DNA of 64,000 nucleotides, taken from NCBI RefSeq assembly GCF_022811605.1, contig NZ_CP094533.1:3534001-3598000 (forward strand). Direction: 5' to 3'. Shown piece after piece: positions 29,374 to 40,076 of the stretch (position 1 is its first letter; each line of letters opens with the position of its first letter). This DNA comes from Agromyces soli (GTDB lineage Bacteria; Actinomycetota; Actinomycetes; Actinomycetales; Microbacteriaceae). The notes under the pieces are model-generated. The model worked only from the letters and a program-made list of their open reading frames with translations, was not told the origin of the DNA and did not search any database. The position numbers and the translations under genes are program-made.

Positions 29374-29389
29374 GTGGCAGCATTGCCAC
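29374..29389. promoter_or_regulatory. palindrome GTGGCA-GCAT-TGCCAC between divergent genes
   Basis: A perfect 6-base inverted repeat with a 4-base spacer, 33 bases before the GlxA-type regulator ATG and 37 bases from the small membrane gene start. A second pair, GGCAGGAA (29338-29345) and TTCCTGCC (29401-29408), flanks it at longer distance. Placement suggests autoregulation of the regulator and its divergent neighbour. Confidence 0.5.
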
Positions 29390-29421
29390 GAATCAGCCAG
29401 TTCCTGCCACGCGAGGTGCCC

Positions 29422-30390
29422 ATGCTCCGATCCATCGCCTGCATCGCCGTCCCGCACATGGCGCCGTTCGAGTTCGGCGTCATCTGCGAGGTCTTCGGCA
29501 TCGACCGGCGCGAGCACGGCGGGCCCACGTTCGACTTCCACGTCGTCGCGGCCGAGCCCGGCCCGATCCCGACGAAGCTCGGCTTCGACGTCGTCGTGCA
29601 CGAGGGACTCGACGCGGCCCGCACCGCCGACCTCGTCGCCGTGCCCGCCGCGCTCATCGATCAGGACGCCGACGAGCGCGTGCTCGAGGCCATCCGCGAG
29701 GCGGTCGAGCGCGGGGCCTGGGTGCTCTCCGTCTGCTCCGGCGCGTTCATCCTGGGGCAGGCCGGCGTCCTCGACGGCCGCCGCTCGACCACGCACTGGA
29801 TGTACACCGACCGGCTCGCCTCCGCGTTCCCCGCCACCGAGGTCGACCCCGACGTGCTGTTCGTGCAGGACGGCCTCGTCGTCACGGGCGCCGGCACCGC
29901 CGCCGGCATCGACGCCGCGCTGCACATCGTGCGCACCGAGCTCGGCGCGAGCGCCGCGAACATCGTCGCCCGCCGGATGGTCGTCCCCCCGCAGCGCGAC
30001 GGCGGCCAGTCGCAGTTCATCCAGACGCCCGTCGTCGAGTGCAAGAGCGACTCCTTCGCGACCGTCACGGCGTGGATGCTGGAGCACCTCGACGAGGAAC
30101 TCACCGTCGACCGGCTCGCCAGGAAGGCGCTCATGTCGCCGCGCACCTTCGCGCGGCGCTTCCGCGCCGAGACGGGCACCACGCCGAACGCCTGGCTCAA
30201 CCGGCAGCGCCTGCTGCGCGCGCAGCAGCTCCTCGAGGAGACCGGCCTGAGCCTCGAGGAGATCGCGCGCGAGTGCGGCTTCGGTGCGGCGGCCGTGATG
30301 CGGCACCACTTCGTGAAGGTGCTGCAGACGACGCCGACCGCCTACCGGCGGCTCTTCGGACGGCGCGAGACGGCGGCGCTCGCCGGCTGA
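29422..30390 (+). CDS. GlxA/FtrA-type transcriptional regulator (DJ-1/PfpI-like domain with AraC HTH)
   Basis: A 322-residue regulator. The N-terminal DJ-1/PfpI-like domain (about 1-195) has SIACIAVPHMAPFEFGVICE and the conserved nucleophile region WVLSVCSGAFILGQAG (Cys about 110). The C-terminal AraC/XylS domain has two HTH motifs: DRLARKALMSPRTFARRFRA and LEEIARECGFGAAAVMRHHF (about 230-300). Such regulators control catabolic or stress genes. The ATG at 29422 has GAGG 5 bases upstream. A palindrome lies upstream, shared with the divergent small membrane gene. The ligand is unknown. Confidence 0.9.
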   Translation: MLRSIACIAVPHMAPFEFGVICEVFGIDRREHGGPTFDFHVVAAEPGPIPTKLGFDVVVHEGLDAARTADLVAVPAALIDQDADERVLEAIREAVERGAWVLSVCSGAFILGQAGVLDGRRSTTHWMYTDRLASAFPATEVDPDVLFVQDGLVVTGAGTAAGIDAALHIVRTELGASAANIVARRMVVPPQRDGGQSQFIQTPVVECKSDSFATVTAWMLEHLDEELTVDRLARKALMSPRTFARRFRAETGTTPNAWLNRQRLLRAQQLLEETGLSLEEIARECGFGAAAVMRHHFVKVLQTTPTAYRRLFGRRETAALAG

Positions 30391-30408
30391 GCGGGCGGAT
30401 GCCTCGGC

Positions 30409-31659
30409 TCAGCCGGTCGTCGCGAGCCAGACCGTGCCGGGGCCCTCGAGGCGCAGGCGAGCCTCGTCCGGCGTGACGAACACCGCCTCGCCACGGCCGA
30501 GCTCGATCGAACCGAGCGCACCGGCGAGGCGGGCCGGCCCGGCCTCCGCGATCGCGATCGCCGGCCCGTCGATCTGCACCTCGGGGAGCGCGGCCTCCCC
30601 CTCGGCCGCCTCGAGCCGATGCAGCACGAAGTCGGGCACCGGCGGGCGGAAGCTCCGCACCCCGGGTGCCGGCTGCTCCGGCTCGAGCCGCGGCGGCGGC
30701 ATCGGGGTGAAGTCGAGCACCTCGACGAGCTCGCCGACGTCGATGTGCTTCGGGGTCAATCCGCCGCGCAGCACGTTGTCGCTCGCGGCCATGAGCTCGA
30801 TGCCGAGGCCGCCGAGGTAGGCGTGGATGTTGCCGGCGGCGAGGAACAGCGACTCGCCCCGCGCCAGGCGCACCCGGTTCAGAAGCAGCGAGATGACGAT
30901 GCCCGGATCGCCCGGATATGCCTCGGCGAGCGCCGTGACCGTGCGGAACGACGCCGCGGCGGGCGAGGCGAGCGCGAGCGGCTCGGCGGCGAGGGCGACG
31001 ACGCGCTCGACGAGCCACGTGGACTCCCCCGTGTCGCCGCCGCGGCCGTCGGTGAGCAGCCACTCGACCGCTCCGTCGAGCCCCTCGGCGCCGAGGCGCA
31101 CGGCGAGCAGCTCGATCGCGCCGGGCTGCGGCTCGGCCGATGCGGCGTCGGCGTCGCGCAGGACCTCGATCACCGCGGCGACCTCGTCGAGGGGCCGGAA
31201 GCCGGACAGCGCGTCGAAGGTCTCGCTGAGCGCGACGACGAGCTCCGGCTTGTGGAAGCGGTCGCGGTAGTTGCGGTCGTAGGCGTCGACGGGCACGCCC
31301 TCCGACTCCTCCTTGGCGAAGCCGAGCCGCGCGCGCTCCGTCGTGGGGTGCGCCTGCAGCGACAGGGGGCCGCCGGCGGCGAGCAGCTTCAGCAGGAACG
31401 GCAGCCGCGGCATCCCCTCGTCGGCGAAGCGCGACGCGACCTCGGCGCCGAGCGCCCGCTCGGGCTCCGCGGCGATCCAGGCTGCGAGGTCGCCGAACGG
31501 CGGCTCGGCGCCGACGATGCGCGACGGCGAGCCGGGGTGCGCGCCGAGCCAGAGCTCCGCCTCGGGCGCGCCGCTCGCCTCCCGGCCGCGGAAGGCCGCG
31601 ATCAGCCCGCGGTCGCCCCAGGCGTAGTCCCTGGGCTCGTTGTCGATCCTGACGAACAT
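30409..31659 (-). CDS. manA: mannose-6-phosphate isomerase
   Basis: Converts fructose-6-phosphate to mannose-6-phosphate, the entry into mannose metabolism; works with the phosphomannomutase at 20836. The 416-residue protein has the type I plan: N-terminal DYAWGDRGLIAAFRG, the zinc-site region AELWLGAHPGSPSRI (about residue 38), the LSLQAHPTTERARLGF loop with Gln-x-His (about 96), RDNVLRGGLTPKHID-like SDNVLRGGLTPKHIDVGEL near 295 and a C-terminal cupin strand. The start at 31659 has AAAGGAA about 10 bases upstream. The gene faces an acyl-CoA dehydrogenase gene across a 15-base-pair palindrome. Confidence 0.95.
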   Translation of the reverse strand: MFVRIDNEPRDYAWGDRGLIAAFRGREASGAPEAELWLGAHPGSPSRIVGAEPPFGDLAAWIAAEPERALGAEVASRFADEGMPRLPFLLKLLAAGGPLSLQAHPTTERARLGFAKEESEGVPVDAYDRNYRDRFHKPELVVALSETFDALSGFRPLDEVAAVIEVLRDADAASAEPQPGAIELLAVRLGAEGLDGAVEWLLTDGRGGDTGESTWLVERVVALAAEPLALASPAAASFRTVTALAEAYPGDPGIVISLLLNRVRLARGESLFLAAGNIHAYLGGLGIELMAASDNVLRGGLTPKHIDVGELVEVLDFTPMPPPRLEPEQPAPGVRSFRPPVPDFVLHRLEAAEGEAALPEVQIDGPAIAIAEAGPARLAGALGSIELGRGEAVFVTPDEARLRLEGPGTVWLATTG

Positions 31660-31706
31660 CTCGGCGCAGTTCCTTTCGCGGCTTGGCTCCAAACTACCAA
31701 CGGCTT

Positions 31707-31745
31707 CGGATGCCCCGAGCCGGCGTCCTAGGCTCGGGGCATCCG
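31707..31745. promoter_or_regulatory. 15-base-pair palindrome in the manA / acyl-CoA dehydrogenase divergent gap
   Basis: CGGATGCCCCGAGCC (31707-31721) and GGCTCGGGGCATCCG (31731-31745) with a 9-base spacer. The spacer-right arm contains a TAGGCT -10 box (31729-31734) for the dehydrogenase gene. A hairpin of this kind is unusual upstream of divergent genes; it may bind a regulator or form a 5' UTR structure. Confidence 0.55.
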
Positions 31746-31763
31746 ACCCGCATTGGAGCAGTC

Positions 31764-32945
31764 ATGACCTTCGCGCCCCTCTCGAGCGACTTCTACGGCT
31801 ACGCCGAGGCCCTCCTCGGCGATCGCGAGCAGGAGGCCGTCATGGCCATCCGAGCCTGGGGCGAGCGCGAGGTCAAGCCCGTCATCGGCGGCTACTGGGA
31901 GCGCGCCGAGTTCCCCACCGGGATCGTGCAGCCGCTCGCCGAGCTCGGCGTGCTGTCGTTCGCCTGGGACGAGACGAAGCCCTTCGAGAACTCGGCCGTG
32001 TTCCGCGGCTTCGTCGCCCTCGAGCTCGCCCGCATCGACGCCTCGGTCAGCACCTTCGTCGGCGTGCAGAACGGCCTGGCCGCCGGCTCGATCGCACTCG
32101 CCGGCTCCGCCGAGCAGCGCGCCGAGTGGCTGCCGAAGCTCGCCTCCGCCGAGGTCATCGGCGCCTTCGGGCTCACCGAGCCGCTCTCCGGCTCCGACTC
32201 CGCGCGGGGCCTGCGCACGACCGCCCGGCGCGAGGGCGACGAGTGGGTGCTGAACGGGCAGAAGCGCTGGATCGGCAACGCGACCTTCTCGGACGTGACG
32301 ATCATCTGGGCGAAGGACGAGTCCGACGGCCAGGTCAAGGGCTTCATCGTGCCGACCTCGACCCCCGGCTACACGGCGACGAAGATCGAGGGCAAGATCA
32401 GCCTGCGGCCCGTGCAGAACGCCGACATCGAGCTGCGCGACGTCCGCGTGCCGGAGGCGCTGCGCCTGCAGAACGCGAACTCGTTCCGCGACACCGCCGC
32501 CATCCTCCGCCAGACCCGCGCCGAGGTCGCCTGGGCCGCCGTCGGCACCGCCATCGGTGCCTACGAGGCGGCCGTCGCCTACGCGAAGGAGCGCGAGCAG
32601 TTCGGCAAGCCGATCGCCGCCCACCAGCTCATCCAGGAGCACCTCGTGAACAGCCTGGGCAACATCACCGCCTCGCTCGCCATGGTGGTGCGGGTGTCGC
32701 AGATGCTCGACGCCGGCACCCAGCGCGACGAGCACTCGGCCCTCGCCAAGGCCTACGCGACGGCGCGGATGCGCGAGACGGTCGCGTGGGCGCGGGAGAC
32801 CCTCGGCGGCAACGGCATCGTGCTCGACTACGGGGTGGCGCGCTACTTCGCCGACGCCGAGGCGCTCTACTCCTACGAGGGCACCCGCGAGATGAACACC
32901 CTCATCGTCGGCCGCACCGTGACCGGGGAAGCGGCGTTCGTCTAG
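31764..32945 (+). CDS. acyl-CoA dehydrogenase (glutaryl-CoA dehydrogenase-like)
   Basis: A 393-residue flavoprotein that oxidises an acyl-CoA. Family marks: FGLTEPLSGSDSARGLRTTA (FAD/substrate region, about 137), GQKRWIGNATFSDVTIIWAK, QTRAEVAWAAVGTAIGAYEA, EREQFGKPIAAHQLIQE and the C-terminal LGGNGIVLDYGVARYFAD, followed by YEGTREMNTLIVGRTVTGEA. The glutamate in YEGTREMN is where the catalytic base sits in glutaryl-CoA dehydrogenases, so that substrate class is favoured but not certain. The start at 31764 has GGAG 5 bases upstream. Confidence 0.9.
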   Translation: MTFAPLSSDFYGYAEALLGDREQEAVMAIRAWGEREVKPVIGGYWERAEFPTGIVQPLAELGVLSFAWDETKPFENSAVFRGFVALELARIDASVSTFVGVQNGLAAGSIALAGSAEQRAEWLPKLASAEVIGAFGLTEPLSGSDSARGLRTTARREGDEWVLNGQKRWIGNATFSDVTIIWAKDESDGQVKGFIVPTSTPGYTATKIEGKISLRPVQNADIELRDVRVPEALRLQNANSFRDTAAILRQTRAEVAWAAVGTAIGAYEAAVAYAKEREQFGKPIAAHQLIQEHLVNSLGNITASLAMVVRVSQMLDAGTQRDEHSALAKAYATARMRETVAWARETLGGNGIVLDYGVARYFADAEALYSYEGTREMNTLIVGRTVTGEAAFV

Positions 32946-32975
32946 GGCGGCGCCGGACCGTCCCGCTGCACGGCC

Positions 32976-34217
32976 TCAGCTCGATCGACGGGGCTGCTCG
33001 GCGTACGCGCGGAGCTCCCTCGGCGCCGCCCGGAAGCGGTCGATGGGCACGGCCGCCTCGGGATCCTGCCAGAACGGCAGTCCGACGAACGTTTGGCCGC
33101 GGTGGACGACCAGCGGCGCGGCGAGGGAGTCGAGGCCGCCCCGGTCCAGATACTCGAGGGCGCGGGCTCGATCTCCGCGAAGCACGAACTCGAAGAGCAC
33201 CTTCGACTCGGCGGGGACCTGTTCCCAGATCGCGCGATCCGCGCGTTCCGCGAGCGCCGCGAGCCCGGTCCCGAGTGCGTCGAACGCCTCCCGGTCCATC
33301 CCCCGGAGCTCGGCGGCGGCGATCGCGGCATCGTTCGAGAGGAACTGGAGCAGCCGGGCGCGCGAGGTCGCCTCGTCCGTCTCGGCGTCGAGCACTGCGA
33401 GCGCGCCCAGCGCGGTCGTGAAGCGGTCCCGAACCTGTGCCGCGCGCACCCCCTGCTGCGTCATCGAGGAACCGTCGCCGCGGATCCGCCAGTCGACCGT
33501 CTTCCGGGCGAGCACGTCGAAGGCGGCGGCGCGCGAGTACGCGCGGGCGCTCACGAGCTGGTCCTGGAAATGGCCGCCGGACGGGAATTCGAGCGCTGCC
33601 GCGTCCCAGAACGAGCGACGGTAGAGCTTCGTCCACTGCACCGCGTTGACCATGACCTCGGGGAAGGAGCGCACGTTCGTGCCGAGCCGCTCGCGAGCGT
33701 GCGCCTCGTCGATCCAGAACGCCGGTGCCCGGCGCTCCGATCCGACGAGGCGATCGTAGGAGCCCACCGCGAAGTCCGACCCCGAGCGCTCCAGGCTCCG
33801 CACCAGGTCGCGCAGGGCGCCCGGCCGCAACCGGTCGTCGGCGTCGAGGAACCCGAGGTACTCCCCGTCGGCCCGAGCGATCCCGTCGTTGCGGACGGCA
33901 TTCGGGTCGTGATGGGCGACCCGGACGAGCCGCACCCTCGCGTCCCGCCGCACCCAGCGCTCGACGCGGCTCGCCGTGTCGTCCTGGGAGTCGTCGTCGA
34001 GCACGAACAGCCGAAGCCGCGGTCGATCCTGGGAGAGCACGGAGCGGATCGCCTCGTCGATGAAGCGCCCCACGTCGTGCGCGGGCATGACGAGGTCCAC
34101 GCGTCCTCGGCCGTCGTCCTCGGCGCGCGCCGCCCACGACCTTCCTCTGGCCGCGTGGACGGCGCCGCTGAGCCGCTCGGCCGCGGCGCGCATCCGCCGG
34201 GCGATGGGAATCGGCAC
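32976..34217 (-). CDS. glycosyltransferase family 2 protein
   Basis: A 413-residue protein. The GT-A domain is at the N-terminus (about 40-220): VDLVMPAHDVGRFIDEAIRS, LFVLDDDSQDDTASRVERW, GEYLGFLDADDRLRPGALRD with the metal-binding DADD, and the acceptor helix VNAVQWTKLYRRSFWDAAAL. A C-terminal region of about 190 residues follows. The GTG at 34217 lies 6 bases past TAGCTT (leaderless). It diverges from the pyruvyltransferase-fused glycosyltransferase and converges on the acyl-CoA dehydrogenase gene. Donor and acceptor are unknown. Confidence 0.88.
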   Translation of the reverse strand: MPIPIARRMRAAAERLSGAVHAARGRSWAARAEDDGRGRVDLVMPAHDVGRFIDEAIRSVLSQDRPRLRLFVLDDDSQDDTASRVERWVRRDARVRLVRVAHHDPNAVRNDGIARADGEYLGFLDADDRLRPGALRDLVRSLERSGSDFAVGSYDRLVGSERRAPAFWIDEAHARERLGTNVRSFPEVMVNAVQWTKLYRRSFWDAAALEFPSGGHFQDQLVSARAYSRAAAFDVLARKTVDWRIRGDGSSMTQQGVRAAQVRDRFTTALGALAVLDAETDEATSRARLLQFLSNDAAIAAAELRGMDREAFDALGTGLAALAERADRAIWEQVPAESKVLFEFVLRGDRARALEYLDRGGLDSLAAPLVVHRGQTFVGLPFWQDPEAAVPIDRFRAAPRELRAYAEQPRRSS

Positions 34218-34223
34218 CCAGCC

Positions 34224-34229
34224 AAGCTA
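34224..34229 (-). promoter_or_regulatory. -10 box TAGCTT of leaderless GT2 gene
   Basis: TAGCTT on the minus strand, 6 bases before the GTG at 34217. It faces the TATGAT box at 34260-34265. Confidence 0.45.
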
Positions 34230-34259
34230 CCGCACCGGCTGTTGCCGAGCTTCGCCGCC

Positions 34260-34265
34260 TATGAT
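34260..34265 (+). promoter_or_regulatory. -10 box TATGAT of leaderless fusion gene
   Basis: TATGAT, 7 bases, then GTG at 34273. The ATG at 34261 is part of this box, so it is rejected as a start. Confidence 0.6.
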
Positions 34266-34272
34266 CGGGCGG

Positions 34273-37002
34273 GTGACCAGCGATCTTGAGGAACAGGTGC
34301 TCGGGGTCCGGTGCGTGCGCTGGAACCCGGAACGCGCCGACGAGGAGGGCCGCACCGCGCCCGTCTCGAACTTCGGCGACCTGCTCGGCCCGCTCGTGAT
34401 CCGCAGGATCGTCGAGACCCGGCGCATCCGTTTCGCGTCCTCGGCGTCGCGCCGTCTGCTGAGCGTCGGCTCGGTCATGCACTTCGCGAACCCGGGCGAC
34501 GTGGTCTGGGGCACCGGGGTGAACGGGAAGATCGGCACGCAACCCCTCCCGCCGTCGCTCGACGTCCGGGCGGTCCGCGGTCCGCTCACCCGCGCCGTCC
34601 TGACCGCGCGAGGGATCGAGGCGCCGGAGGTGTTCGGCGACCCGGCACTCCTGCTGCCGGAGCTCTGGCCCGAACTCGTGCGCCGCCCGCGACCGAAGCG
34701 ACGTGCGCTCACGGTCGTGCCGAACCTGAACGAGACGGCCCGCTTCGCCCCAGCGCTCTCCCGCTCGCCGATCGGCGATCCCTGGGCGATCATCGACGAT
34801 CTCGCGGCGAGCGAGTTCGTCACCGGAACCTCGCTGCACGCGCTCGTCGTCGCGGACGCCCTCGGGATCCCGTCGCGCCCCATCGCCCCGGAGAACGAGA
34901 GCACCTTCAAGTACCTGGACTACTACGCGGGCACCGGGCGATCCGACGTGCGCTTCGCGCACACGGTCGAGGAGGCCCTCGAGCTCGGCCCCGTCCCGGC
35001 GCCGGAGTTCGACGCGGCGGCGCTGCTCGCCGCGTTCCCGATCGACCTCTGGGCGGGAACGGGCGCCCCACGCCCGTCGCGCTCCCGAAGCTATCTGGAG
35101 TTGCGCGCCGATTCACTGGCGCAACGGACCGCCCTGCGCGCGGCGCTCGGCGCGCCGGTGCCGGATGCGGATGCCGAGCTCGACGAAGCGGGCTCGGCGA
35201 TCGAACGGCTGGAGATGCTGAGCCTGCGGAATCCGCCGCTCGAGGGTCTGACCGACGAGGAGCGCCGCGCGATCGGCGCCGCCCCCGTCCGGGCCTCCGC
35301 GCCGGGCGACGACGCCGGCGGTCCGCTGCTCTCGGTCGTCATCCCGTCGCACGACGTGCGCCCTTGGATCGGGGAGACGCTCGATTCCGTGCTCGCTCAG
35401 GACCTCGACCTCGAGGTGCTGATCGTGGACGATCACTCGACCGACGGCACCAGGGCGCTCCTCGACGCGCTGGCCGCCGCCGACCCGCGCATCCGCGTGA
35501 TCGATGCGGTCACCCGAGGCGGCGGGACCGCGCGGAACATCGGGTCCGACCACGCGCGCGGCCGCTACCTCGCGTTCTGCGACGGCGACGACCTCGTCGC
35601 GCCGGGCGCGTACCGGGCGCTCGTCGACAGCCTGGAAGCGTCCGGCTCGGACATCGCGTTCGGCGACTACCTCAAGTTCTCGCCGACGAGGACCTGGTCG
35701 CCGACGCAGAACTGGCCCGCGTTCCGGGCCGCCAGACGCGGCATCCGCGTGCAGGACGAGCCCTCGCTGCTGAACGGTCGGCCGTGCTGGAACAAGGTGT
35801 TCCGGCGGTCGTTCTGGGCGCGGACCGAGCTCTCCTTCCCCGACGTCCCCCGCTCCAACGACATCGTCCCGATGGTCCGGTCCTATCTCGCCGCCGATGC
35901 GGTCGACATCGTCGAAGACGTCGTCTACCTCTACCGGGAACGGCCGGGTCTCGGCTCGATGACGTCGCGGGCGAAGTCCGCGGATTCCCTCATCAGCTAT
36001 CTGACTCAGGAGATCGTCTGCGCGCGGCTCATCAGCGCCGCGTCGTCTCCCGAACTGACTCGCGTGTATCGCACGCTCATCCTCGATCGCGACGGCTGGG
36101 TCCACCTCGCCAGGTACCTCCGTGCGGACCGCGGCGACCACGGGCGCGACGCCGAGATCGTCGGGCTGGTGCGCGAACTCGTCGCCGAACTCGGGATCGA
36201 TCGCCCGAACGCGCGGGACCGGCAGAAGGCCGCGGTCTTCGAGCTCCTGCTCGCGGGACGCATCGATCTCGCCGCCGCGGCGGCCGTCGTCTGCGACGAC
36301 GACGCCGCGCCGGACGCACGGCTCTTCGAGAGCTGGCGGACGATCGCCGAGCACGATGCGGCGGACGACGCCGCGCTGCTCGCCGAGCCCGTCTTCTCCT
36401 CCCGGCTGTGCGCCGCGCTCGTGGCCGGCGTCCACGCCGCGGACGACTCCGCCGACGTCGCGCTCCTCGGTGCCGTCGGCGCCGTCGCGACTTCGCGTCC
36501 GGAACTGCTCCGCGCCGTGCCCGAGTTCGCCGACGCAGCGAACAGCTCGGCCGAGGAGCTGCGCGCCCGGCTGCGCGCGACGCGCGCACGGGCCGCTGAA
36601 CTCGTCGCGGTGTCGTCGGGCCGTTCGATCGGCTTGCAGGTCGACGGGAACGTCGCCGCGGCCGATCTCGCCGCCCTGTACGACGAGTCCAGCGGTCGGG
36701 TCGTCGCCCGCGCCCCGACCCGACCCGCCCAGCACGGCCCTGGCGTCCGCAGCAGGCTCGCGGGGCGGCGGCTGCCGATGGCGGTCCGTCTGCGAGCGGT
36801 GCTCGTCGACCCCGAGACCGGCTGGGCGATGTCGCTGCGGTTCGCCGCCTCCACCCCCGAGTACAGCCCGTTCGACCGCTTCCTGCTGCATTTCGATCGG
36901 CGCGGGGTGCTCGTCGAACGGCGACCGGGGTGGCTGCCCCGGGCCGGCCGACGAGGAGTTCGCGGGCTTCTCCGCCGACTGCGCGGGACGCCGAAGGGAT
37001 GA
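34273..37002 (+). CDS. polysaccharide pyruvyltransferase fused to GT2 glycosyltransferase
   Basis: A 909-residue two-enzyme fusion. Residues about 1-270 match the polysaccharide pyruvyl transferase fold: SNFGDLLGPLVIRRIVETRR, VWGTGVNGKIGTQPLPPSLD, VRAVRGPLTRAVLTARGIEA, FGDPALLLPEL, and FVTGTSLHALVVADALGIPS. Residues about 350-570 are a GT-A domain (LSVVIPSHDVRPWIGETLDS; DDHSTDGT near 386; CDGDD near 436). A C-terminal part of about 330 residues ends with FDRFLLHFDRRGVLVERRPG. The combination would add a sugar and a ketal pyruvate. The start is GTG at 34273, leaderless. The next gene is a close paralogue of the GT2 and C-terminal parts. Confidence 0.88.
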   Translation: MTSDLEEQVLGVRCVRWNPERADEEGRTAPVSNFGDLLGPLVIRRIVETRRIRFASSASRRLLSVGSVMHFANPGDVVWGTGVNGKIGTQPLPPSLDVRAVRGPLTRAVLTARGIEAPEVFGDPALLLPELWPELVRRPRPKRRALTVVPNLNETARFAPALSRSPIGDPWAIIDDLAASEFVTGTSLHALVVADALGIPSRPIAPENESTFKYLDYYAGTGRSDVRFAHTVEEALELGPVPAPEFDAAALLAAFPIDLWAGTGAPRPSRSRSYLELRADSLAQRTALRAALGAPVPDADAELDEAGSAIERLEMLSLRNPPLEGLTDEERRAIGAAPVRASAPGDDAGGPLLSVVIPSHDVRPWIGETLDSVLAQDLDLEVLIVDDHSTDGTRALLDALAAADPRIRVIDAVTRGGGTARNIGSDHARGRYLAFCDGDDLVAPGAYRALVDSLEASGSDIAFGDYLKFSPTRTWSPTQNWPAFRAARRGIRVQDEPSLLNGRPCWNKVFRRSFWARTELSFPDVPRSNDIVPMVRSYLAADAVDIVEDVVYLYRERPGLGSMTSRAKSADSLISYLTQEIVCARLISAASSPELTRVYRTLILDRDGWVHLARYLRADRGDHGRDAEIVGLVRELVAELGIDRPNARDRQKAAVFELLLAGRIDLAAAAAVVCDDDAAPDARLFESWRTIAEHDAADDAALLAEPVFSSRLCAALVAGVHAADDSADVALLGAVGAVATSRPELLRAVPEFADAANSSAEELRARLRATRARAAELVAVSSGRSIGLQVDGNVAAADLAALYDESSGRVVARAPTRPAQHGPGVRSRLAGRRLPMAVRLRAVLVDPETGWAMSLRFAASTPEYSPFDRFLLHFDRRGVLVERRPGWLPRAGRRGVRGLLRRLRGTPKG

Positions 37003-37013
37003 ATACCCTCCGG

Positions 37014-37019
37014 TAGACT
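37014..37019 (+). promoter_or_regulatory. -10-like TAGACT before the GT2 gene at 37057
   Basis: TAGACT, with GGAGG at 37043-37047 and the ATG at 37057. So the downstream gene can have its own transcript besides readthrough. Confidence 0.4.
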
Positions 37020-37056
37020 CCCCCGGTGCACGATCGGGGACCGGAGGACCACTGCC

Positions 37057-38886
<1,830 letters not shown>

Positions 38887-39943
38887 CGGCGCGAGATGCG
38901 CCACGGCGACACCGATTCGTTGAAACCGTCGAAGTCGATACCGGGCCCGTGCTCGGTGCGGTGGTCGACGAGCAGGCGGTCGCGGATCCCGTTCGCCATC
39001 GACTCGACGGGATTCGCGACGTCGAAGTAGCTCACCCACGGCTCGCTCGCGAACTGCTGCACGAGGTGGGGCTCGTTCGGGAGCATCGCCGGCACCTCGA
39101 ACGCGGCCGAGAGATGCACGCTGCCCGAGTTGAGGATCGCCGTGTAGGGGAAGATCGCGAGGTCGGCCGCGGCGAACCAGGTGCCCACCTCGCCGTCGGG
39201 CACGAACTCGTACTTCGCGACGACCGGGATCCCGTCCGGAAGGCTCGACTCGATCTCGGCGCGGACCTCGGCGGACGCCGAGCCGGCGAGGAGCAGTGTC
39301 GGCAGCGTGCGCTCGGTCTCGGCGAGACGGCGGAGCGCGGCGAGGAGCGTGCCGAGCCCCTTGTACGGACGCATCTGACCGAGGAAGAGCACGGTGGGCG
39401 CCACTGGATCGACCCCCAGCAGCGCCCGAGCCTCGCTCTTGGCCGGCGGGACGCCGTAGACGCCGAGATAGCTCGGGTGAGGGAGGTGCCTGACCCGATC
39501 GGCGGGGAGCGTGCAGATCCCCGCGAGGACCTCGGCCGTCGCGGGTGACATGACATGCACGACATCGGCCCGTTCGGCGAGCAGGCGGTACAGCTCGATC
39601 TCCGGCTCGCGGTAGGCGAGTTCGTGCGGAAGCTGATTGTGCACGGTCCACACGAGCTTGACCCCGCGCTCGCGCAGCTCGTCGAGGAGCGCACGGAATC
39701 GCGCGAACGCCGCCGCAGCTTCCCGACCGTCGGCCGCCCGCTGGAGGATCGGCGAGGTCCAGTGCAGGTGCAGCACGTCGTTCGCCGCGAGATCCGCAGC
39801 GGACTTCACGAGAGAATCGACGATCGTCGCGCCGCGGAACTCGTAGCCGCTCGCGCGCGGCGCGAGGCTCATCAGGTTCAAGTAGGGGTTGTCGCCCCAC
39901 GCGGGGAAGACGAGGACTCTCTGCATGGTGCGCACGAGCGAAC

Positions 39944-39949
39944 ATGCTA
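39944..39949 (-). promoter_or_regulatory. -10 box TAGCAT of GT4-type gene
   Basis: TAGCAT on the minus strand ends 8 bases before the GTG at 39935 (TAGCAT, then GTTCGCTC, then GTG). Confidence 0.45.
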
Positions 39950-40076
39950 TCCGGGACCGACTCGATCGGAGAACCCTCTTCGACGTCGGCGCGCTCGTCT
40001 CGCTGACGACGAATGGGGAGGGTACTCTTCTTTGCGGCTCGGTGTCCGACCGTGCGTCGAATGAAGAAGGTGATCG

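Noticed and set aside
34261-34275. ATG at 34261 as start of the pyruvyltransferase fusion
   Set aside because: It is inside the TATGAT -10 box; GTG at 34273 is 7 bases past it, matching the other leaderless starts.
37003-37056. Possible small gene or sRNA between the two tandem glycosyltransferase genes
   Set aside because: Only a -10-like box and a ribosome-binding site for the next gene are visible; no open frame or hairpin of note.
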